Source of the DNA: Planctomycetota bacterium
GTDB taxonomy: Bacteria; Planctomycetota; J058
Assembly: GCA_023954375.1 (NCBI GenBank)
Contig: JAMLIC010000027.1
Location: 1-64,000 of the forward strand
Length of the DNA: 64,000 bases
Direction of reading: 5' to 3'
Part shown: piece by piece, positions 17,409 through 25,674 of the stretch
Position numbering within the stretch: the stretch's first letter is position 1
Layout of the letters: every line of letters starts with the position of its first letter
Made by a program: the position numbers and the translations under genes
Notes under the pieces: model-generated
The model's database searches: none
Seen by the model: the letters and a program-made list of their open reading frames with translations, nothing else
What the model was told of the DNA's origin: nothing

Positions 17409-18979
17409 TTGCTCGACCGGCTCATCCAGCGGACGGGGACGCTCTTGCGTCGGCGGGGGCGGCGCATGCTCGGCGTCGCCGGCGCGCTCGGCCTCGCCGG
17501 CCTGCTCCTCCTGGGCGCCCTGCCGAGCACCTACACGGCCCGCGCGCTGGTCGGGCCGGCGGTGGGGGCCTACGACGGGCCGGTCGAGCGGCTGATCGAG
17601 CAGACCCTCTCCCCCGCGTCGCTGGCGGCGGTCGTCAGCGCGTGCGGCGTGCCCGCCCACCGCGGCCCGGGCGAGGTCCTGACGGGCGCCCCGGCCGACC
17701 CGCTGCGCCGGCTCGCGGCGCGGCTCGAGCCGCGCGGGCGGCCGGTGCAGGGGGTCGTCGTCGAGGCCGCCGGCGCGTCGCCGGAGCAGGCGGTCGCCGC
17801 CGCGGACCTGCTGGCGGCCCGGCTCGTGGTCTGCGACGCCGAGCAGCGCGGCGGGCTGACGCCCGCCGCGCCGACGACGACCGCGGCCGCGGCGACCGAC
17901 GACGAGCCCGCCTCCACCTCCCCGCCCGCGCGGCTCCAGCTCGAGCAGCTGCGGCTGCGCCACCCGCTCCTCCGCGACGTCGAGGCCGAGCGGCGCCTGG
18001 CCGGCCTCGCGGCCCGCCTGAGCGACGACCGTATCGCCCACGCGGCGCTCGCGGCGAAGCTCGAGGGGCTGGCCGCCGAGGCCGACCGGCTCGAGGCGCT
18101 CGTGCGCGAGGAGGCCGGCCGCGCCTGGCGGCTCGACCGGGCCCAGCGCCTCGCGCAGCGTCCGCCGCCCGCCCCCGCCGAGCGGGCCCCCGACGCGGCG
18201 GCGGCGCCGGCGCCGCCCTCGCGGGTGGCGGAGCTCGAGGCGGAGCTGCAGCGGCTCCTCGTCGCGCGCACGCCGCTCCATCCCGACGTGCGCCGCCTCC
18301 AGCGGCTCCTCGACGCCGAGCGCCAGCGCGCGGCGAGCTCCCCGCGCGCGCCGCGCCCGACGCGCGCCAGGCCGGCGCCCTCGCCGCGGGCGCCTCGCAC
18401 GCGAGCGCGCCGCGCCCGCGCGCGGCGGACGACGACCTGCCCGTGATCGCCGTCGCCGACGGGCCGCCCGACCTCGGCGCCCCCGCCGACGGGCCCGAGG
18501 CCTGGACGCACCGGGCGCCGAGCTACCCGGTCTGGGCCGAGGCCCGGGCGCGCGCCGAGGAGGTGCGCCTGGCGCTCGACGCGCTCGAGCAGGAGCAGGC
18601 GGCCCGCCGCCACGAGCACGACCTCCTGGCCAGCCAGCTCGCCCAGCTCGCCGCCCCCCGGCTGGAGGAGGCCCGCCTCGTGGCGCGCCTCGAGCAGGAG
18701 GCGGCCCGCCGCGCCGCGCCCTCCCCCGCGCCCGCCGCCGCCGCCGCCCCCGCGACGGCCGGGTCGCCCCTGCGCCTGCTCGAGCCGGCGGCCGTGCACG
18801 CCGAGCGCTCGCCCTGGCGGCACCTCCCGGCGGTGGCCCTGCTGGCCCTGCTCCTGCCGGCCCTCGGCGGGGTCCTCCTCGAGGCGCGCGACCGCTCGGT
18901 CGCCGGGCCCGACGACCTCGACGGGCTCGGCGCGCCGCTGCTCGGCGTGATCCCGCACCTGCGGGCGCGGGGGCGCTAG
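17409..18979 (+). pseudogene. Wzz/GumC-type polysaccharide co-polymerase, split by a frameshift
   Basis: The N-terminal 300 or so codons from the TTG at 17409 carry the first membrane helix (LGLAGLLLLGALPSTYTARA), a long coiled coil and TPLHPDVRRLQRLL, the hallmark of GumC/Wzz proteins. That frame then runs into low-complexity Arg/Pro codons and stops at 18446. The rest of the protein (coiled coil, second membrane helix AVALLALLLPALGGVLLE, then the typical tail LDGLGAPLLGVIPHL) continues in a different frame to 18979. The switch lies within about 18330-18420 in GC-rich sequence. Both halves look well conserved, so a sequencing error or a very recent mutation is more likely than old decay. Wzz proteins set chain length and couple the export lipoprotein to the BY-kinase, both encoded next. 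Confidence 0.8.
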
Positions 18980-20793
18980 TGGACGGCACCCTGCCCTCGA
19001 CCCTGCGCGCCACCTGCGACGGCTGCGGCGAGGCGGCCGAGGTCGTCGACCTCTTCGCGTTCGACTGCGTCTGCCCGGCCTGCGGCGGGACGCGCGTGCT
19101 CGACGGAGAGGCGGGCGGCGCCGAGGTCGGGGCGCCCGAGGCGCCGGCGTTCGTCGACCCGCCGACGCGCCAGGACGACGACGACCCCGACCGTGACGAC
19201 GACGACGGCCTGTTCGCGGAGGCCGCGTCGCTCTACGACCAGCCGACCAAGGCGGACACCGACGACCCCTACGCGCTCGCGGCGCAGGCGCTCGACAGCT
19301 CCGTGGCGGCGCCGCGGCCGACCACGACCTCGCGCCTGGCCACGTCGCGGCGCACGACCCAGGCGCTCACCGCCTACTCCGAGGAGGACCTCGTCGCGCC
19401 CGACGACGGGCCTGCCACGACGTCCGGGGCCCGGGCGCTCCTGCAGGGGACGGCGCCCGACGCGCCGCCGCTCCCCACGTGGGACGACCCTGCAGCGGCG
19501 GGGGGCGAGGCGCCGGCCGCGCTCGACGCGCTGGTCGAGGTCGTCGAGGTCCCGGCCGGCGGGACCGCCGGCCGCGGCTCGCGCACCTACGAGCGCGAGG
19601 AGGTCCTCGGCCCGCGCGCGTCCGGGACGGAGCGGCTGGCCACCGGCCGGCAGCCGCGGCCTGGCGCCGCGCCGGAGGGGCCGCTCTTCGGCGAGCAGGA
19701 CCTCGACTGGCTGGCGCTGATCGACGACCAGCTCCCCGAGGGCGAGGGCGACGGCGACGGCAAGCCGCGCGTGGTCATCCGCCTCCCCGAGGCCGCCGCC
19801 CCCACCGACGCCGCCGACAGCGACCGGGTGCGCCAGTTCGAGCAGGCGATCAAGAACCTCGAGGCGGGCGGCCCCGGCGCGATCGACGGCCTCCTGGGCA
19901 CGGGCCCCGTCGACGTCGTCGGGCGGACGGCGCGGCGCTACGACGGCAGCTCCACCCAGCCGATCGGCGGCGACTCGACGCAGCCGCTGAAGAAGGACCA
20001 GGAGGAGGACACCCGCTCGTGGGTCGACGCCGAGGCCAAGCCGCCGCCGCGGCCGGCGTCGGGCCGCAGCGAGCAGGTGACGCCCTCGGAGGGCACGCCG
20101 CGGCCGCGCGGGCCGAGGACCGTCGACAGCTTCCGCCACGAGGACCTCGACCCGGCGCTCGTGTGCGCCCGCGACGCCTCGTCGCCGCAGGCCGACCGCT
20201 TCCGCCAGCTCGTGCAGCGCGTGTTCCACCCGGCCGAGGGCGCGGCCCCGCGCGTCGTCCTGGTCACGAGCCCGCGGCCGGGCGACGGGAAGACGACGGT
20301 CGCCGCCAACCTGGCGATCGCCGCCGCCGGGCGCCTCGGCGGGCGCGGCGCCGTGCTCGTCGACGCCGACCCGCGCGGGCGCGGCGTCCTGCACCGCTTC
20401 GGCGTCCGCGTGCGCAGCGAGGGGCTGCTCGAGGCGCTGCGGGCGGGCGGGCCCGCGCCCGACCCGCGCGACGTCGTCATGCAGTTCTCGCTCGGCAACC
20501 TCGACGTGGTCCCGCTGGGGATCCCGGGCTCCGACGCGGCGGAGCTCCTGGCGTCCGACCGCTGCACCGGCTTCCTCGGGCGGCTGCGCGACGCCTACCC
20601 CGGGGCGGCGATCATCGTCGACGGCTCGTCGGTCCTCCACGCGGCGGACCCCCTCGTCCTGGCGCGCGGCGTCGACGGCGTCGTGCTCGTCGCGCGCGCC
20701 GACCGCACCGCGCGCGACGACGTGCGCCGGGCCATCGAGCTCCTCGGACCGCCGCGCGTCCTCGGGCTCGTCCTCAACGACGCGGCGGCGTGA
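18979..20793 (+). CDS. BY-kinase/ParA-like ATPase of exopolysaccharide synthesis with long N-terminal extension
   Basis: 604 residues, GTG start overlapping the previous stop. Residues about 10-40 form a zinc ribbon (CDGC ... CPAC). About 360 residues of acidic, repetitive, probably disordered sequence follow. The last 210 residues are a P-loop ATPase of the BY-kinase/Wzc type: SPRPGDGKTTVAANLA, VLVDADPRGRG and IIVDGSS. The Tyr-rich tail of classical BY-kinases is absent; the protein ends AVLNDAAA-like. In the family this domain docks on Wzz and controls polymer export by phosphorylation cycles. The zinc ribbon and acidic region are unusual. Confidence 0.8.
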   Translation: MDGTLPSTLRATCDGCGEAAEVVDLFAFDCVCPACGGTRVLDGEAGGAEVGAPEAPAFVDPPTRQDDDDPDRDDDDGLFAEAASLYDQPTKADTDDPYALAAQALDSSVAAPRPTTTSRLATSRRTTQALTAYSEEDLVAPDDGPATTSGARALLQGTAPDAPPLPTWDDPAAAGGEAPAALDALVEVVEVPAGGTAGRGSRTYEREEVLGPRASGTERLATGRQPRPGAAPEGPLFGEQDLDWLALIDDQLPEGEGDGDGKPRVVIRLPEAAAPTDAADSDRVRQFEQAIKNLEAGGPGAIDGLLGTGPVDVVGRTARRYDGSSTQPIGGDSTQPLKKDQEEDTRSWVDAEAKPPPRPASGRSEQVTPSEGTPRPRGPRTVDSFRHEDLDPALVCARDASSPQADRFRQLVQRVFHPAEGAAPRVVLVTSPRPGDGKTTVAANLAIAAAGRLGGRGAVLVDADPRGRGVLHRFGVRVRSEGLLEALRAGGPAPDPRDVVMQFSLGNLDVVPLGIPGSDAAELLASDRCTGFLGRLRDAYPGAAIIVDGSSVLHAADPLVLARGVDGVVLVARADRTARDDVRRAIELLGPPRVLGLVLNDAAA

Positions 20794-21470
20794 CCGTGAC
20801 CCTGAACACCACGCGACGGCGGCGGCTGCTGCTCGCCCCGGCCCTGACCCTGGCCCTCGCCGGCTGCGCCGGCCTGCCCGCGCCCCCCGCGTCGGCCGAG
20901 CCGCCGCCGTTCGAGCTGCGGCTCGGGCCGGGCGACCGGGTGCGCGTGAGCGTGTGGGGCGAGGAGAAGCTGCAGCACGACCTCGAGGTGGCGCCGGACG
21001 GCGCGATCGCCTTCCCGCTCATCGGCGACGTCGCGGTGGTCGGCCTCACGCTCGACGAGCTGCGCATCGAGCTCGCCCAGCGGATCAAGGCGCTCGTCGT
21101 CGACCCGGTCGTGTCGGTGGGGCTGCTCGAGACGCGCAGCGCCGTCGTGCACGTCGCGGGCGAGGTCGCCCGCCCGGGGGTGGTGAGCTTCGTGCGCGGC
21201 GCCTCTGTCCTCGGCGCCGTCCAGGCGGCCGGCGGCTTCCTCGCCGGGACGGCCGACCTGCAGGGGGTGCGCGTCGTCCGCGACCGCATGGGGGAGCGCC
21301 AGGCCTACGAGGTCGACCTCGAGGCCGTCCTCGCGGGCGAGGCGCCCGACGCGTGGCTCGTCCCCGGCGACGTCGTCTACGTGCCCCCGCGGCTCGTGAC
21401 CCGCTGGGACCGCTGGTGGCGCCAGGGCGGCTTCTTCGGCCGCCCGCTCGACCCGCAGACCGGGCGTTAG
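20790..21470 (+). CDS. polysaccharide export lipoprotein (Wza/GumB-like)
   Basis: 226 residues; the GTG overlaps the ATPase stop. The signal peptide ends in the lipobox LALAGCAG. FELRLGPGDRVRVSVWGEEKL is the polysaccharide-export domain (PES), and an SLBB domain (VHVAGEVARPGVVSFVRGASVLGAVQAAGG) follows. Such proteins form the outer-membrane channel for capsule or exopolysaccharide. The C-terminal helix RWDRWWRQGGFFG may be the membrane-spanning amphipathic segment. It completes a three-gene export operon. Confidence 0.9.
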   Translation: MTVTLNTTRRRRLLLAPALTLALAGCAGLPAPPASAEPPPFELRLGPGDRVRVSVWGEEKLQHDLEVAPDGAIAFPLIGDVAVVGLTLDELRIELAQRIKALVVDPVVSVGLLETRSAVVHVAGEVARPGVVSFVRGASVLGAVQAAGGFLAGTADLQGVRVVRDRMGERQAYEVDLEAVLAGEAPDAWLVPGDVVYVPPRLVTRWDRWWRQGGFFGRPLDPQTGR

Positions 21471-21480
21471 CGCGACGACC

Positions 21481-21506
21481 TTGCGCGCGCGCGCAAAGTC
21501 GTTAGA
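21481..21506 (+). promoter_or_regulatory. infA promoter region with a perfect palindrome
   Basis: TTGCGCGCGCGCAA at 21481-21494 is self-complementary and TAGAGT at 21501-21506 resembles a -10. The palindrome covers the place of the -35 element, so it could be an operator or simply GC-rich chance. Confidence 0.4.
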
Positions 21507-21562
21507 GTCACGCCTTCCCCGCTGCGGGGGATTCCACGACGGGCGCGGCCCAGGAGTTCGTG

Positions 21563-21781
21563 TTGGCCAAGGAGGAGCCGATCACCCTCGAGGCGATCGT
21601 GCGTGAGGCGCTGCCGAACGCGACGTTCCGGGTCGAGCTCGAGAACGGGCACTCGGTCCTCGCCCGCGTCTCGGGCAAGATGCGCAAGTTCTTCATCCGC
21701 ATCCTGCCGGGTGACAAGGTCCTGGTCGAGCTGTCGCCCTACGACCTGACCAAGGGCCGCATCATCTTCCGCGAGCGCTAG
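21563..21781 (+). CDS. infA: translation initiation factor IF-1
   Basis: 72 residues, the canonical length, from a TTG at 21563. The alternative GTG three bases earlier is too close to the AGGAG at 21552-21556. The sequence MAKEEPITLEAIVREALPNA then FRVELENGHSVLARVSGKMR and ITLPGD-like RILPGDKVLVELSPYDLTKGRI matches IF-1 throughout. It binds the ribosomal A site during initiation with IF-2 and IF-3. It stands alone here, without the usual ribosomal-protein neighbours. Confidence 0.95.
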   Translation: MAKEEPITLEAIVREALPNATFRVELENGHSVLARVSGKMRKFFIRILPGDKVLVELSPYDLTKGRIIFRER

Positions 21782-22091
21782 TCCTCTGTCAGGCTCGATC
21801 CTATCGGCTCGAGCCCGACAGAGGACTCCCTGTCGACTCGGAGTCGGCGGCTGGGAGGACCCGCTGCGCGGGTCCTCCCAGCTCGCCTTCGCTTCGCGGT
21901 GCTCGGCGCGGCAACGCCGCGCCTGCGCCCGCTCGCGCCGGGCCCTTCGGCCCGGAGTGGTCCGTCAGAGGCGAGCCGATGGACTCGCCTCGACGGACCA
22001 CTAGAGGCCCGGCCGGAAGGGGCCTGGAACTGCGGCAGGCAGCTTCGCTGCCTGCCTTGTTTCGCAGGAGGTTCGTTCGGAACCTCCTGCG
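21781..22091. repeat. cluster of six strong stem-loops after infA
   Basis: Perfect or near-perfect hairpins lie at 21781-21826, 21851-21881 (13-bp stem), 21905-21923, 21938-21955 (TTCG-type loop), 21956-22002 (11-bp outer plus 7-bp inner stem), 22034-22056 (10 bp, TTC loop) and 22063-22091 (12 bp). The first follows the infA stop directly and probably ends its transcript. No protein is encoded in 21782-22221; nothing further was recognised in 22092-22221. Confidence 0.85.
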
Positions 22092-22221
22092 ACTTCGTTG
22101 CTCGTCGCTAGCGAACGACCCAGTTCGCGTCGCTCCTCGCGCCTCGCCAGGCCCTTCCCGGCCGGCCCTCTGGCCTCGGCGCGGCCTCGCTCGTCGCGGA
22201 GCGCGGCGACCGGCAGCCGAG

Positions 22222-24495
22222 CTACTCCGCCTCCAGCCAGTGCAGCAGCTCGTCGGGGTCGACGCCCGAGGCGCGCACGGCCTCGGCGCAGCGCTCGACC
22301 TCGCGGGCGCGGCGGAGGCGGAAGGTCGGGTCGTTCTCGAGCAGGAGCCAGTGGACCCACGAGTCCCGGTCCTCCACCTCGAGCGACAGCACGGCGGCGT
22401 GCGCGTCGGTCGGCGCGGGGGTCGGCGCGGGGGCGAGCGCCTGGAGCCCGGGGATCGGCTCGAGGCCGCCCAGCGTGGGCGCCGGCTCCAGCGCCGCGGG
22501 CTCCTCCAGCGCCGCCGGCGCCGCCAGCCGCGCCTCGAGCGCCTCGAGGCGCTGGCGGGTGGTGACCAGCTCGCGATGGGTGGCGAGCCCGCGCCAGACC
22601 TCCGACTCGAGCGCCCGCTCGGCCTCGCGGACCCGCTCCTCGAGCCGCTGCCGCTCCGCGGCGAGGTCGCCCCGGAGCGCGCCGGCGAGGTCGGCGTCGA
22701 GCCCCTCGAGCTCGCCGCTCCGGTCGTCGAGGCCCGGCGTCGGCGCCCGGGCGCGCGGGAGCTCCGGCGGCGCCGGCGGCGCCGGCGGCGGCTCGAGGTC
22801 GAACGCGGCCAGCTGCTCCGCCTCGCGCTCGGCCTCGGTCTGGCCCGGGCGGCCGGGCCGGAACCAGCCGTCCAGCTCCTCGGGTGTGGCCGGAAGGTCG
22901 TCGTCGTCCTCGAGGAGCTGGTCGAGGAAGCCGTGCTGCGCCGGGTCGTCGGCGCCGGCGCGCGGCGTCGGCCTCGAGAGGAGGGGCGCGGCCGCGTCGC
23001 CCTCCTCGTCCCCGCCCGTCTCCCACGCCTCCTCGCCCCCCGCGCCGGGCGGACCGTCGTGGGGCGGCTCGTCGCTGGGTGGATCGTCGCCGGGTGGATC
23101 GTCGTAGGGCGGCTCGTCGTCCGTGCCGGCGTCGTCCGTGCCGGCGTCCTCGTCGTCGTCGAGGAGGTCGTCGTCGTCGAGGCGGTCGAGCGGCCGCGCC
23201 CACGGCGCCGGGGCCTCGTCGCTCAGCGCCCGGGCGATCGGCGCGGCGAACGCCTCCGGGTCGAGGCGGGGGAGGTCGCGGTCGAACAGCCCCGCCACGA
23301 GCGCGCGGTCGAGGATCTCGGCCATGCGCTCGAGCGCGGCGCGCGTGGCGAGGCTCAGGCGCTGGAGCCGCCCCTCGAGCCCCTCGTCGCGACGGCGGCC
23401 CTCCTCGCGCAGCGCCTCGAGGAGCGGCCCGACGTCGCCCTTCACCAGCCCGGCGAGCGACGGCAGGCGCGGCGCGGGCCCCTGCTGCTCGAGCAGGGCC
23501 AGGCGCGCCAGCGCCGCGCGCAGGGCGTCCTCGACCTGGCTCCGGCGGCGCCGCTCCTGGACCAGCGCCCCGTGCAGGTCGCGCGTCGCCTCGAGCACGG
23601 CGCCGAGCTGCCCCTCGAGGCGCTCGGCGCGGCCGCGCGCCTCCTCCTGCGCCGCGCGGAGGAGGGCCAGCGCGGCCCGCCCCGCGGGCGGGTCGTCGGG
23701 CAGCTCGTCGCGCAGGTCGTCGGGGGCCGCGCCCGTGAGCTCGGCCACGCGCTGCTCGAGCGCCGACAGGCGCACGGCGCGGGCGTCGCTCGAGAGCAGC
23801 GCCTCGACGAGCCGCTCGTCGGGCGCCGGCGCCGCGGGGGCATCGTCCTCCGCCGGCGGCGGCGGCGCCGCCGCCACCCCGGCCGCGATCGCCTCCAGGC
23901 GCTCGTGGACGCGCGCGAGCGCGTCGTCCTCCGCGCCGTCCTCGGGCGGCAGCGCCGCCTCCAGGGCGCGGGCGGCCGCGTCGCGCCGGAGGAGCTCGGC
24001 CTCCAGCTCCGCCGCCCGCGCGGCGAACGCCCCGCGCTGCTCCTCGAGCGCCTCGGCGCGCGTGCGCTCCTGGTCGACCAGGGCCGCCAGCCGCGGCAGC
24101 TCGACGCGGCGGGTCTCGTCGAAGGCCCGCCGGTCGCCGCGGATCCGCTCGAGCTCCCCCTCGAGCTCGAGGGCCCGCTGCCGCGCGCGGGTCAGCTCCT
24201 CCTCGAAGCGGCGGCGCTCCGGCGCCAGCGCGTCCGTCAGCGCGCGCACGAGCTGGCCCGAGCGGATCGCGCGCACCGAGGTGGGCGCCACGCTCGGCGG
24301 GAGCGCCTGGGCGGCGCCGCGAAGCGTCGAGAGGAGGCGCTCGGAGACGTCCTCGGCCGGCGCGCGCCCACCGCCGCTCGGCCCCGCCTCGGGCGGCGGC
24401 CCGCCGTTCGGCGTCCGCGACGGGTGCGCCGGCTTGAGCGAGAAGAGGGAGCGGGTGACGGGACCCGACCCCGACGGCGACCTGCTCTCGAGCAC
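22222..24495 (-). CDS. large coiled-coil protein of unknown function
   Basis: About 757 residues from a GTG at 24495; a GTG at 24543 is an alternative and neither has a convincing ribosome site. Long Glu/Arg/Ala heptad-like helices occupy roughly residues 60-330, a very acidic Asp/Pro stretch follows (DDDDLLDDDEDAGTDD), and a further coiled coil precedes a short conserved-looking tail (SWVHWLLLENDPTFRLRRA). There is no signal peptide or enzymatic motif. It is divergent from the pseudokinase-GTPase-Hsp70 operon and may share its control region; a scaffold role is only a guess. Confidence 0.7.
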   Translation of the reverse strand: MLESRSPSGSGPVTRSLFSLKPAHPSRTPNGGPPPEAGPSGGGRAPAEDVSERLLSTLRGAAQALPPSVAPTSVRAIRSGQLVRALTDALAPERRRFEEELTRARQRALELEGELERIRGDRRAFDETRRVELPRLAALVDQERTRAEALEEQRGAFAARAAELEAELLRRDAAARALEAALPPEDGAEDDALARVHERLEAIAAGVAAAPPPPAEDDAPAAPAPDERLVEALLSSDARAVRLSALEQRVAELTGAAPDDLRDELPDDPPAGRAALALLRAAQEEARGRAERLEGQLGAVLEATRDLHGALVQERRRRSQVEDALRAALARLALLEQQGPAPRLPSLAGLVKGDVGPLLEALREEGRRRDEGLEGRLQRLSLATRAALERMAEILDRALVAGLFDRDLPRLDPEAFAAPIARALSDEAPAPWARPLDRLDDDDLLDDDEDAGTDDAGTDDEPPYDDPPGDDPPSDEPPHDGPPGAGGEEAWETGGDEEGDAAAPLLSRPTPRAGADDPAQHGFLDQLLEDDDDLPATPEELDGWFRPGRPGQTEAEREAEQLAAFDLEPPPAPPAPPELPRARAPTPGLDDRSGELEGLDADLAGALRGDLAAERQRLEERVREAERALESEVWRGLATHRELVTTRQRLEALEARLAAPAALEEPAALEPAPTLGGLEPIPGLQALAPAPTPAPTDAHAAVLSLEVEDRDSWVHWLLLENDPTFRLRRAREVERCAEAVRASGVDPDELLHWLEAE

Positions 24496-24699
24496 GTGGC
24501 CAGTCTGGCCCTTCGGCGGCCGCGGGGCAAGGTGAAGGTTCACATGGGATTCGGCCCCGGGCGCGGCCTCGCGGGCCCGCCCCCGCCGGGCTGGCGCCGG
24601 GGCCCGAAGGTGGGCTAGGCTCGACCGGCAGCGGGGAGGGGGCCCGGGGTCCCGCGCGGCGCGCGCGGCGCGGCCTCGCCTCCTGGCCGGGGGGGCGCG

Positions 24700-25674
24700 T
24701 TGGAGCGGAGGCCGGCAACCCGTGTCCCGCCGCAGGCGGGGCACACGACCGGTGTCCCGCGGCAGGCGGGGCACACGAAGCCCGACGACGGCGCGCGCCC
24801 GCAGGCCGCCGCGCGGCCGGGCGAGCGGATCGACGACTACGTCGTCGGCTCGCCCCTGGGGGACGGCCTCACCGGGTCGACGTTCCTCGCCGCGCGGACC
24901 GGCCGCGACGGGCACCTGCGGCAGGTCGCGCTCAAGCTGTGCGACCCCGCCCGCGGCGTGGTGCTCCCGTGGGCCGCGCGCCTCGAGGACGACCTCGACC
25001 CGCGCGTCGTGCGCTACGAGGCCGTGGGGCCGGCCACGCGGCGCTGGTCCGGCTACTGGGTCACCGACGTCCTCCGCGGCGAGCCGCTCGACGACGTCGT
25101 CGCCGGGGCGGGCTTCGCGCGCCGCCTGCGCGCGGCGCTCGACGTGGCCGAGGCGGTCGCGGCGCTGCACGCGCGCGGCCTGGTCCACGGCCACCTGCTG
25201 CCCCACAACGTCCTCGTCCGCCGCGAGCGGGCGGACGCGCTCGCCCCCGTGGTCACCGACGTCGGCGTGCGCCTGCGCCTCGACCCGGCCGTGCACGGCG
25301 CGCCCGGCGTGGCCGCGCGCCTCTACCCCTTCCTCGCCCCCGAGGCCCTCGACGCGCTCGCTGACGACCCGGCGCGCGTCGAGGCGCCGGCCGACGTCTA
25401 CTCGCTCGGCGCCCTCCTCTGCGCGCTCCTCACCGGCCTGGGCCCCGGCCTGGCCGAGGGCGAGCGCACGGGCGCCGAGATCGCGCGCTCGAAGGCCCGC
25501 CGCGCCTACACCGTGGGCGCGCTCCTCGAGCCCGACGAGCCGGTCGACCTCGAGCGCGTCAACGACCTCCTGCAGCGCGCCCTCGCGCCGCGGCCCGGCG
25601 ACCGCCCCACCGCGGGTGGGGTCGCGGAGGCGCTGCGCGCCGCGCTCCTCATCCCGGAGCCCGCCCTGCCGTGA
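24700..25674 (+). CDS. protein kinase-like protein lacking the catalytic Asp (predicted pseudokinase)
   Basis: 324 residues. The kinase fold is readable: a Gly-rich loop GSPLGDGLTGSTFLA, VALKL with Lys79, catalytic-loop equivalent LVHGHLLPHNVLV, VVTDVGV with Asp187, and YSLGALLCALLTG in the C-lobe. In the catalytic loop HRD is HGH (163-165), so the proton-acceptor Asp is His, and the following Lys is Leu. Phosphotransfer is therefore unlikely, and a scaffold or nucleotide sensor is expected. The only start in frame is the TTG at 24700, without a clear ribosome site, and the N-terminus includes two 27-base palindromic repeats, so the true start is uncertain. The stop overlaps the GTPase gene. 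Confidence 0.72.
   Translation: MERRPATRVPPQAGHTTGVPRQAGHTKPDDGARPQAAARPGERIDDYVVGSPLGDGLTGSTFLAARTGRDGHLRQVALKLCDPARGVVLPWAARLEDDLDPRVVRYEAVGPATRRWSGYWVTDVLRGEPLDDVVAGAGFARRLRAALDVAEAVAALHARGLVHGHLLPHNVLVRRERADALAPVVTDVGVRLRLDPAVHGAPGVAARLYPFLAPEALDALADDPARVEAPADVYSLGALLCALLTGLGPGLAEGERTGAEIARSKARRAYTVGALLEPDEPVDLERVNDLLQRALAPRPGDRPTAGGVAEALRAALLIPEPALP
24722..24778. repeat. two direct copies of a 27-bp imperfect palindrome within the pseudokinase N-terminus
   Basis: Units GTGTCCCGC-SGCAG-GCGGGGCACACGA at 24722-24748 and 24752-24778 (period 30) differ at one base. Each can form a hairpin with one bulge. They encode the repeated VPxQAGHT peptide, so they either lie in a dispensable leader or precede the real start. 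Confidence 0.75.

Noticed and set aside
18330..18420. Programmed ribosomal frameshift in the Wzz-like gene
   Set aside because: No slippery heptamer with a downstream structure was evident; sequencing error or mutation is simpler.
24700..25674. Active Ser/Thr kinase
   Set aside because: The catalytic loop reads HGH instead of HRD and its Lys is Leu, so activity is not expected.
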